DNA of 64,000 bases, from NCBI RefSeq assembly GCF_001904745.1, contig NZ_MRCD01000007.1, positions 62,001 to 126,000 on the forward strand, read 5' to 3'. Shown piece by piece: positions 25,995-33,993 of the stretch. Position 1 is the first letter of the stretch; every line of letters begins with the position of its first letter. This DNA comes from Calothrix sp. HK-06. GTDB lineage: Bacteria > Cyanobacteriota > Cyanobacteriia > Cyanobacteriales > Nostocaceae. A program made the position numbers and the translations under genes. The notes beneath the pieces were generated by a model that searched no databases, was not told where the DNA came from, and saw only the letters and a list, made by a program, of their open reading frames with translations.

Positions 25995-26162
25995 ATCCTA
26001 AAGAGTCATTTATTATACACACAAAACTAAAAGTTTAATTATCAATTTATCTATACATAACTATAAATAAATATGAGCCAAAGCATTACTTATTCTTAAC
26101 GTAATACGGATAATTATTAGATTAATACTTATATTAATTTAAACATTATACTGACAGAAGTA

Positions 26163-28780
26163 ATGCTGAAAAAATTGTCTTTATCTCTATCATTAACGTT
26201 ACTGTTTCTAAGTATATTTACTTCAACAGTAAATGCTCAAACTGAAGAAACTGCTGAACCATCCGTAATTACCTTTAGACCGCGTGTTGGCGCCGGGTAT
26301 AGAACAGAAGGCGCCGGATATAATCCATATGGTAGTTTTGATATATTTTTGCCAGTATTGCAAAACCCTGGTAGAAGTCTTACTTTTATTGAAGGCAAAA
26401 TGCTTTGGGATACTGATACAGATTCACTCGGTGGTAATATATTACTAGGGCATCGCGTTATTAACGATGCTAAAAATCGTATAATTGGCGGTTACGTTTC
26501 GTATGATGCTCGCAACACTGGGCAAACTGTTTTTAACCAACTTGGTGTCGGTTTTGAAAGTTTAGGTAATTGGGATTTTCATCTTAACGGTTATCTTCCT
26601 ATTAGCAAAAGCAGTAACCAGTTATCTGAAAATGTCTTGGCAAGTCCTTCTTTTGTGGGTAATTCGTTACAGTTAGATAGAGTTAGAGTATTTCAACAGG
26701 CATTTTCTGGTGTTGATGCAGAAGTTGGGACAAAACTTGCTTCTTGGAATAACGGTGCCTTACGCGGTTATGCTGGAGGTTATGTATATAGCAGCGAAGG
26801 TATTCCTACTTTTGTAGGTGTTCGAGGTCGAGTTGTTGGAAATTGGGACGGTTTAACGATGGGACTATCGTTACAAAATGATTCCCAGTTTGATACTCGC
26901 TTAGTATTTAATATTGGCGCCAGTTTGGGAGGTGTCAAGAATAAGAATAATAATCAAAGTGTACTCGCACGCATGGGTGAATCAGTACAGCGTGAATCTA
27001 GCATTATTGTAGATAACCGAGTTGTTAAAGATACCGTTCCTGCCATCAACTCGAATGGAGGAGGAATTACATTATTTAGTGTAGCTGACAACCAATCAGG
27101 AAATCTTGGCGCCGCTTTAGCTTCAGCAAAAGCAAATGATATTGTTTACGTACAAGCAGGTACAAATTCTAATGTTGGTAGTTTTTCAGTACCTAGTCAA
27201 GTACGAGTATTATCAAGTGGGCCAGTACAAACAGTTAGCACGCAAGCTGGAAACGTACAAATACCTGGTTCGGGTACAGGAATATTACCTAAATCAGGAA
27301 CAATTACTTTAGCAAGTGGTGGTACTAATCAAGTTTTATCTGGATTTGCAGTTACTAATACTTCTGGTCAACCTGGTATTGTTGGTATAAATAATACCAA
27401 CGCGAGTATTTTACAAAACCAAGTTACTATTAATGGTGCCAATACAAATACGCTTCTTGCTGGTAGAGGTATTGTACTTGTAGGCGCCAATGGGACTACA
27501 AAGATTGATAATAATACCGTTAGAAACGCGATTGGTGAAGGTATTCGTTTAGATAATGTTAGCGGTAAAGCGTCAATTACCAACAACATCGTTCTCAATA
27601 CCATCCAACCACAAACTCAAACAGGGTTAGAGGCTAGTATCTTTATTCGCAATAACAGAGGTGATGTTGATTTAACTATTACCAAAATAACACAGTGGGA
27701 GATAATAATACTCGCTCTACCTTTAATAATGATGGAGTAACTCCTACAGTTGCGAATGAAATAGATGGGATTGAATTTAGCCTTTGCCGGAGTTACGCTG
27801 CACCAGTCTTGGATACTTTTGCTAAGTGTAGTGGTACAGCAACGGCACAAGTTGCCATCTTAAATAATACCGTTAGAAATATTGGTGTAATTGGAAGTGG
27901 TGATGGCGCCGATGGTATTGATATTAACCTAAATAATGGTGACGACAATACAGATACAGGAGCTAGAGTTAGGAGTTTGACAATTAGTGGTAATAGAATT
28001 TCTAATATTGCCGATAAAGGTGTAAGCTTTGGCGCCGATGGAGACGCTATTTTAAGCCAAGGTATTGTCACCAATAATATAGTTGATACTGTAGGAGATA
28101 TTGGACTTGCTTTGCGTTCTCGTTTCAATGCAACATCCAATTATGTTGCTACTGGCAACACAATTAGAAATGCTGGAAATAACGGTATTGAATATATTCT
28201 GACTCGTAATGACAATAATTCTGTTAGTACTGGTCTTGTTTCTAATAATACAATATTTAATAGTGGTAGTAATGGAATTGCAGTTGGCGCCCGTGGTACA
28301 GGACAACAAACTGTTACTGTTTCTAGTAACACGATTACCAATACTCTTACTACTGGTAGTACTAGAGGTATTGACGTTCAAACACAAGAAAATGGCAAAC
28401 TTCAGTTAACACTAGATACAAATACAATTAGCGGTAGTCGCTCAGAAGGTATTCGTATTCGTACTGGTACTAATGCTGGTAATTCACAAGTTAATACTAG
28501 TGTTAAAAATAACAATTTACTCAGTAATAACACTGCTGGTACAGCTACTGGTGGTTTAACTGCGAGTTCTGCTAATAATTCTAATTTCTGCTTGGCATTA
28601 CGCAATAATACAGCAGGCGCCACTTTAACTACAGGTTACGCTTTTACTCGAAGTAGTGCTTCAATTTTTAGAGTTGAGAATGCTTTGTTGACAACTAATA
28701 CTGGCACGTTTAGTCCAGCTTTACCACTTCCTGCTGCTAATTTTACTAGTGTTGCTACTGGTACTTGTGGTTTACCTTAA
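26163..28780 (+). CDS. Inverse-autotransporter-like outer-membrane protein with beta-helix passenger (frameshifted)
   Basis: Two overlapping frames (26163-27740 and 27695-28780) form one gene of about 870 codons. Part one has a signal peptide (KKLSLSLSLTLLFLSIFTST..NAQ) and an inverse-autotransporter-type barrel (about residues 30-270: PRVGAGYRTEGAGYNPYGS, GHRVINDAKNRIIGGYVSYD). A right-handed beta-helix with repeated N-N-T and GI motifs follows and continues in part two to the end. The frame changes near 27684-27687, where an A4 run appears to need one more A. Restored, ITNNTVGDNNTRS-like helix sequence is continuous. The passenger is probably surface-exposed. It is flanked by two binding-protein genes. 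Confidence 0.8.
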
Positions 28781-28786
28781 TTGTAG

Positions 28787-28803
28787 GGTGGGCATTGCCC
28801 ACC
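28787..28803. terminator. Bidirectional hairpin, GGTGGGCA type
   Basis: GGTGGGCA-T-TGCCCACC forms a perfect 8-bp stem between the convergent autotransporter-like gene and binding-protein gene. It is the same dispersed repeat as at 6199 and 16482. Confidence 0.6.
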
Positions 28804-28807
28804 TTAC

Positions 28808-30607
28808 TTATTGTTTGACTTTAATGTCTTGGATATTCCAGAAGGAACCACCTGTTGCAGAATATTTAATTCCTACAAATTTGTCGCGTACAGCAGATAG
28901 TGAGTAGGGGTTAACTAAGTGTATTAAGGGTAAATATTCCTGTGCAAGTTGCTGTGACTCTGCGTAAATTGCTTTACGTTTTGCTTGGTCAAATTCTTGT
29001 GCAGCTTTTACATACAACTCGCCAATTTTTGCTTCCCAAGGATAAACAACTCGTCCTTCAATTGGTTTTGCTCCTGCGCGTGGTTTTAAGTTAAACATGT
29101 GAGAACCACCATTAGGAGTCCACAAGTTAGCGCTAGAATTTGGCTCAAAACCGGCGCCAAAACCAATCATTCCAGCATCCCAATCAAGAGTATTATCAAG
29201 TTTATCTAAGAAAGCACTCCAAGCTACAGGAGTAAAATCAACCGTAATTCCGATTTTCTCTAAGTCTTGTTTAATTTGCGCTCCCATTGCTTCGCGGATT
29301 TTATTTCCTGCGTTTGTAAGCAGTGTGAACCTAACGCGGTTGCCATCGGAATCAACTAACTGTCCGCGATTATTGTATTTAAAGCCAGCTTTTGTAAGCA
29401 ACTGTCGCGCAAGTTCGGGATTGTAGTTATAAACCTTGAGTCCTTCTTGAGGAGATAAATAGTAAGGACTTTTAGCATAAAGCGGAGAATCTTGAGGTTC
29501 TCCTAAGCCTCGATAGATATTATTTATCATTGTTTGTCTATCGATGGCGTAAGCAACGGCTTGGCGAAATTCAACTGTATTGAACCAGCGTGACTTTACA
29601 GGGTTAACAAGCGGTACACCGTTACGTTTGGCTTTGTTGAGGTTAAACATCATAAACGTTGTGCTTGCCGCAGGCCCGCCATTGTAAATTTTAAATTTAC
29701 CTTGGTCTTCTTGAGCTTTCAGCAACGAGAAATAGTCAGGTGATACAGTTACATTATCAAGTCCACCCGAACGGAACTGAATTAATCCAGTGTCAGTTGA
29801 CTCGACAATTTGCCAAATTACTCTTTCTATATATGGCTGCTGTTGACCTTTGGCATCTTTACGCCAATAGTAAGGATTACGGGTAAATACAACCCGTTCA
29901 CCAGTATTATATCTAGCAAGCTTGTAAGGACCGTTAACTACAATTTGGTCTGGGGGGGTATCAACATCCCACTTCGATAAGAATATTGGTTTTCCTTCAG
30001 AGTCCTTAGTTTGAACAGACTGACGAAGCGCATGAGCTGGTAGAAGCGGTAATCCTGTCACACCAAGAAAAGGACTAAATGGTTCAGGAATACTAAATTC
30101 TACACGTCGTTCATCTACCTTACGCACGGTAGGTAATAACCCTTTGGCGCCAACTCTTAGGACATCGCGCGCGTCAGTAGGAATTGCTTCGTTGAGATAA
30201 ATATCATTAAAGGTAAAAACGACATCATCAACAGTCAGCGGTTTCCCATCCGACCACTTCAACCCCTCGCGCATCGTAAAGGTAATTTTGAGCTTATCTT
30301 TAGACACTTGCCAAGATTCAGCTAAATTAGGTTTTATTTCACCTGTAAATGGATCTTCAGTTATTAATCCCTCAAAAGTCAGCCCAAATATATTGGGTTC
30401 TTCGTTACTAAGTGCGTAGTTAAAAGTCTTTGGGTCACTAAGAATGCTTACAACAAGCTGATTCGTTTGCGCTGCACTGGTTTTCAGTCCTGCTGGGTTA
30501 CAAGCATTCAGGGACAGGGTAACGAACACCCCAACTAACCCAATAACCCAAGTGCGCTTTAATTTTAATATTTTGGTCAATATTCGGGTCAAAATAGCCA
30601 TATTCAT
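28808..30607 (-). CDS. Peptide/nickel-type ABC transporter substrate-binding lipoprotein (paralogue)
   Basis: The 599-residue protein is a paralogue of the one at 24174-25994, with the same order of blocks (SDPKTFNYALSNEEPN, LAESWQVSKDKLKITFTMRE, LKWSDGKPLTVDDV, VESTDTGLIQFRSGGLDN). The lipobox is LSLNAC, with the lipid-modified cysteine near residue 36. Two starts three codons apart (MNMAIL) are possible. SBP_bac_5 proteins bind peptides, sugars, nickel or siderophores and deliver them to an ABC permease, none of which is nearby. The long spacer upstream probably carries its promoter. Confidence 0.9.
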   Translation of the reverse strand: MNMAILTRILTKILKLKRTWVIGLVGVFVTLSLNACNPAGLKTSAAQTNQLVVSILSDPKTFNYALSNEEPNIFGLTFEGLITEDPFTGEIKPNLAESWQVSKDKLKITFTMREGLKWSDGKPLTVDDVVFTFNDIYLNEAIPTDARDVLRVGAKGLLPTVRKVDERRVEFSIPEPFSPFLGVTGLPLLPAHALRQSVQTKDSEGKPIFLSKWDVDTPPDQIVVNGPYKLARYNTGERVVFTRNPYYWRKDAKGQQQPYIERVIWQIVESTDTGLIQFRSGGLDNVTVSPDYFSLLKAQEDQGKFKIYNGGPAASTTFMMFNLNKAKRNGVPLVNPVKSRWFNTVEFRQAVAYAIDRQTMINNIYRGLGEPQDSPLYAKSPYYLSPQEGLKVYNYNPELARQLLTKAGFKYNNRGQLVDSDGNRVRFTLLTNAGNKIREAMGAQIKQDLEKIGITVDFTPVAWSAFLDKLDNTLDWDAGMIGFGAGFEPNSSANLWTPNGGSHMFNLKPRAGAKPIEGRVVYPWEAKIGELYVKAAQEFDQAKRKAIYAESQQLAQEYLPLIHLVNPYSLSAVRDKFVGIKYSATGGSFWNIQDIKVKQ

Positions 30608-31175
30608 ATATATAAAATTGCGAGGCTGAAATCATATGAGTATATTTACTTAGTTAATAAATTAATTCCGTAGATACACTGTTTGTGGCAATTATCATAG
30701 CAAATTTTTTGATTTTGACATTGAAAATGGAGGCGCCTTACCTACAGTTTAGGGGTTTTGCGCTTGTAACCAGCCTAGAAAGTTAGTGGTTTTGCTGAAA
30801 TACCTAACACCATTTTCTTGTAATAGTTGTGCTACATTCCGTTGACTAAACTCTTTAGTATTAAAGCTTAAAAATGCCTTTGTTGTAATTAGGATGCAAG
30901 CGCGCGTGGCGAATTATACATTCTAGTATTATTTTATCAATAAAGTGCTTATCTTCCAAAATACTCCTGTTTAAGCTATTTTGAATTACAGCAACTTCCA
31001 GAGGTATTTCTTCCGCGTTATTAGCGAGTTGCTCTTGATTTGTGTAATTTGGACATTTAACTTATATGTTAGATAAAATCACAACTATTGTGGGATTTAC
31101 ATTTCTTGTGGGATGGCTGTCAAAAACCGCTCAATAACAAGGGCGGGCATCCTTGCCCGCTCCACAAGATGCTTA
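30608..31175. other. Spacer holding a PIN-domain pseudogene and a hairpin repeat
   Basis: Apart from the PIN pseudogene (30749-31061), this spacer contains a short palindromic repeat at 31140-31165 (GGGCGGGCATCCTTGCCCGC type) just past the ispF stop. Nothing else coding was seen. Confidence 0.45.
30749..31061 (-). pseudogene. PIN-domain protein remnant, frameshifted
   Basis: On the minus strand a frame without a start reads NNAEEIPLEVAVIQNSLNRS and continues to IIRHARLHPNYNKG. After a frameshift near 30883 it continues AFLSFNTKEFSQRNVAQLL to a stop. The second part (ENGVRYFSKTTNFLGWLQAQ) matches the C-terminal end of cyanobacterial PIN-domain proteins as I recall them. The N-terminal half with the first catalytic acidic residues is missing. 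It is a decayed gene, perhaps a toxin, with no partner seen. Confidence 0.5.
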
Positions 31176-31658
31176 TTAACCTGCTGCTTGTAATAAGACT
31201 ACTGCGTAAGCGCAAATTCCTTCTTCGCGTCCGACGGGTCCTAGTTTTTCATTTGTAGTAGCTTTAATGCCTATTTGTGTTGGTTTTAATTGCAAGACTC
31301 CTGCTATTTTGTCGCGCATTTTTTCGATGTGAGGTTTTAGTTTTGGACGTTCTGCTACTACTACTGAGTCGATGTTGCCAATTTTCCAACCTTTATCTAG
31401 TATTAATTGATTTACTTGGCTTAACAAAACTAAACTATCGGCACCTGCCCATTTTTGATCTGTTGGTGGAAAAAAATGTCCGATGTCACCTAAAGATAAG
31501 GCGCCTAGCATCGCGTCCATTATTGCATGAGTTAGTACATCAGCATCACTATGTCCAAGTAAACCGAGTTCGTGGTCAATTTCAACGCCACCGAGTATAA
31601 GACGGCGCCCAGTAGTTAAGCGATGGATATCGTAGCCGTTACCAATACGTATTGTCAT
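31176..31658 (-). CDS. ispF: 2-C-methyl-D-erythritol 2,4-cyclodiphosphate synthase
   Basis: IspF makes the cyclic diphosphate intermediate of the MEP isoprenoid pathway, needed for carotenoids, chlorophyll phytyl chains and quinones. The 160 residues have the zinc-ligand block GNGYDIHRL (Asp and His near 9 and 11), the [19 protein letters not shown] loop and [11 protein letters not shown]. The C-terminal [19 protein letters not shown] is typical. Length is normal for the trimeric enzyme. It lies 68 bp downstream of trmD on the same strand, a common cyanobacterial arrangement, with a hairpin repeat between them. Confidence 0.97.
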   Translation of the reverse strand: MTIRIGNGYDIHRLTTGRRLILGGVEIDHELGLLGHSDADVLTHAIMDAMLGALSLGDIGHFFPPTDQKWAGADSLVLLSQVNQLILDKGWKIGNIDSVVVAERPKLKPHIEKMRDKIAGVLQLKPTQIGIKATTNEKLGPVGREEGICAYAVVLLQAAG

Positions 31659-31672
31659 TGTTAGTTATTGTA

Positions 31673-31726
31673 GGGGCGGGTAAACGAGATACCTAGTCAA
31701 TTTTTAGGATATCTGTAAACCCGCCC
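31673..31726. repeat. GGGCGGGT...ACCCGCCC dispersed repeat between trmD and ispF
   Basis: GGGCGGGT (31674-31681) pairs with ACCCGCCC (31719-31726) across an AT-rich loop. The element fills nearly the whole gap between trmD and ispF. Same family as 18365 and 54364. Confidence 0.6.
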
Positions 31727-32455
31727 TTACTCATTGTTTTGTTTGTCAACCTGCCCACATTCGTTGTTTTGTTGTTCTTCCCAAGCTTTGAGTAGGTCGG
31801 GACGCCTAGCCCTTGTACGTTCGATTTGTTGGGATAGGCGCCATTTGGCAATTTCTTTATGATTGCCGCTAAGAAGGACATTGGGAACTTTCCAACCACG
31901 AAAGTTGGCGGGGCGAGTATATTGGGGGTAGTCGAGGAGATTTTCCTCAAAACTTTCGTATTTAATAGACTCGACTTTGGCAACGGTGCCAGGAAGCAAG
32001 CGGGTGACACCGTTGATTAATGCCATTGCAGGAATTTCACCACCGGTTAAAATAAAATCTCCAAGGGAAACCTCACGGGTAACAATTTGTTGTACTCGTT
32101 CATCAATACCCTCGTAATGTCCGCATATGACTATTAGCTGGTCATAGTTAATTGCTAGCTCTCGTAACAAAGGTTGATTAATAGTTTGTCCTTGAGGACT
32201 CATCAATATAACCTCTCTTCGCGGTAGAATTGGCAGCGACTCAACGGCGGCAAAAATGGGTTCGGGCTTCATGAGCATTCCGACACCACCACCGTAAGGT
32301 TCGTCATCGACTTTACGATGCTTGTCGTTGGTAAAGTCGCGTGGGTTAACCAAATTGACTTGGGCAATCTGTTTGGCTAAGGCTTTACCCAACAGCCCTG
32401 AGTTGAGAACTGAGGTAAAACAGTCTGGAAACAGCGTAACTATATCAAAGCGCAC
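31727..32455 (-). CDS. trmD: tRNA (guanine-N1-)-methyltransferase TrmD
   Basis: TrmD methylates G37 next to the anticodon of several tRNAs, which prevents frameshifting. The 242-residue sequence carries the SPOUT deep-knot marks: FDIVTLFPD at the start, DDEPYGGGVGMLMKPEP, LMSPQGQ, ICGHYEGIDERV and GDFILTGGEIPAM. The C-terminal domain ends with a poorly conserved Gln/Asn-rich tail (EEQQNNECGQVDKQNNE) that may be an extension over the usual length. It is probably the first gene of a trmD-ispF operon. Confidence 0.96.
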   Translation of the reverse strand: MRFDIVTLFPDCFTSVLNSGLLGKALAKQIAQVNLVNPRDFTNDKHRKVDDEPYGGGVGMLMKPEPIFAAVESLPILPRREVILMSPQGQTINQPLLRELAINYDQLIVICGHYEGIDERVQQIVTREVSLGDFILTGGEIPAMALINGVTRLLPGTVAKVESIKYESFEENLLDYPQYTRPANFRGWKVPNVLLSGNHKEIAKWRLSQQIERTRARRPDLLKAWEEQQNNECGQVDKQNNE

Positions 32456-32959
32456 AGTAATTCGTATTCGAGGACACTATCGTTAAGTTTGAATGTCGAT
32501 TGCAGGGCGAGCTTTCTATGTTGTGTAGAATACATCAATTTGTATGTCGCGTGTTTGAAAGTACTGTAAATAGTACGTCAGATAGCACAAAAATTTTTCT
32601 AATTACTTAATTTATGTTTAAATATTGTCACATCTAGATTTAAATTAATAGATTAACTGGGTTAACAACTTCAAGACAATGCATAAAGCTAGTTAAGGAG
32701 CGCTCCCTGTGTCAAGACCTGCTTTTATAGAGCAGTTTTCCGCTCTGGGGCTGTTCGACTGGTGAATCAACACCCAAATAGATAGCAATACGGGACATGT
32801 AGGGGACATGCTGCTTTTATATCGCAGAGGGTATCGAATGGTAATTGCCTCAATTCGATCTTTTGCCAGTAATGTCCTTTAAGGTAACGGGAGCAAAATC
32901 ATTAGATAAAGCTTGCGTACTTGTTTTATTCACCTGAAGTTGTTGACAGGAGATACACA
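32456..32959. other. Long leader region upstream of cyanophycinase
   Basis: No gene is seen in this 504-bp divergent spacer. It holds an inverted repeat GTACT-GTAAAT-AGTAC (32561-32576) and two GGGACATG direct repeats around 32792-32808. The last 250 bp are less AT-rich than the first half, so a structured leader or small RNA is possible. A canonical NtcA box (GTA-N8-TAC) was looked for and not found. Confidence 0.4.
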
Positions 32960-33823
32960 ATGCGGCAATTAAAAGCTAAATGGCTGGAAATGACGACACC
33001 CCAAGCAACTAAAACCGCCGTTCTCGTAATTGGAGGCGCCGAAGATAAGGTTCATGGACGCGAAATACTGCGAACTTTTGTAGCCCGTTCTGGTGAATCC
33101 GATGGTTATATTACTATTATTCCATCAGCATCGCGAGAACCCGGTATTATCAGTGGACGCTATGTGCGTATTTTTGAAGAAATGGGCGCCTCGAAAATTG
33201 AGGTTTTGGACATTCGCGAACGCGAGCAGTGTGAAGACCGTAATTTTAAAGAGTCCCTAGAAAACTGTACAGGGGTTTTTTTGACTGGAGGCGACCAGTT
33301 ACGGCTATGCGGGGTTCTCTCAGATACTTCAGCGATGGATATTATTCGGCGCCGAGTACGTTCTGGGGAATTAACGCTAGCGGGCACGAGCGCTGGGGCA
33401 GCAGTGATGGGTCATCACATGATTGCCGGCGGGGGTAGCGGTGAGTCTCCCAACCGTTCGTTAGTTGACATGGCCACTGGTTTGGGCTTAATTCCCGAAG
33501 TGATAGTTGACCAACATTTCCACAATCGTAATAGAATGGTACGTTTGGTAAGTGCCATTGCGTCGCACCCTGACCGTATTGGCATTGGTATTGATGAAGA
33601 CACATGCGCGATGTTTGAGCGCGACGGTTGGCTACAAGTCCTAGGTAAAGGCAGCGTTACCATCGTTGACCCTACCGAAGTCACTCACACTAACGAACCT
33701 TACGTTGGCGCCACTGAACCGTTAACGATTCATAACATGCGGATGCATATTCTCAGCCACGGTGATAAATATCACCTTTATCAACGCACTGCCTTACCCG
33801 CCAACTACCGAATTTCCAGCTGA
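32960..33823 (+). CDS. cphB: Cyanophycinase
   Basis: CphB is an intracellular serine-type exopeptidase that releases beta-Asp-Arg dipeptides from cyanophycin. The 287 residues show LVIGGAEDKVHGREIL near the start, the FLTGGDQLRL block and the nucleophile elbow AGTSAGAAVM with Ser144. The start at 32960 (MRQLKAKW) is preferred because AGGAG lies 8 bases upstream, and the open frame before it adds 13 unconserved residues. It precedes cphA on the same strand, with a structured 170-bp gap, forming the classic cphBA locus for nitrogen storage and mobilisation. Confidence 0.96.
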   Translation: MRQLKAKWLEMTTPQATKTAVLVIGGAEDKVHGREILRTFVARSGESDGYITIIPSASREPGIISGRYVRIFEEMGASKIEVLDIREREQCEDRNFKESLENCTGVFLTGGDQLRLCGVLSDTSAMDIIRRRVRSGELTLAGTSAGAAVMGHHMIAGGGSGESPNRSLVDMATGLGLIPEVIVDQHFHNRNRMVRLVSAIASHPDRIGIGIDEDTCAMFERDGWLQVLGKGSVTIVDPTEVTHTNEPYVGATEPLTIHNMRMHILSHGDKYHLYQRTALPANYRISS

Positions 33824-33853
33824 CGGAATAGTGTGTTAGGGGTTACACTGAGT

Positions 33854-33943
33854 TGACCGCTCATTACGACGTTGCACGAGAAAAAGTGAGAATAATACGA
33901 TGTAAGAAGAAAAAACTGTTTCATAAGAACAGTGAAGCGGTCA
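33854..33943 (+). promoter_or_regulatory. Structured cphB-cphA intergenic region
   Basis: TGACCGCT (33854-33861) can pair with AGCGGTCA (33936-33943). Inside lies a second stem, ACTGTT (33915-33920) with AACAGT (33928-33933). The pair encloses about 74 bases just before the cphA start. This could be an attenuator or processing site separating cphB from cphA expression. It is a visual prediction only. Confidence 0.4.
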
Positions 33944-33993
33944 TTCGAGTAAGAAACTAGAAATTGACTCCGAATCTCCATCTACCTATTCCC

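Noticed and set aside
32456-32959. NtcA site upstream of cphB
   Set aside because: The nearest candidate (GTAC...GTAC) has the wrong spacing for GTA-N8-TAC.
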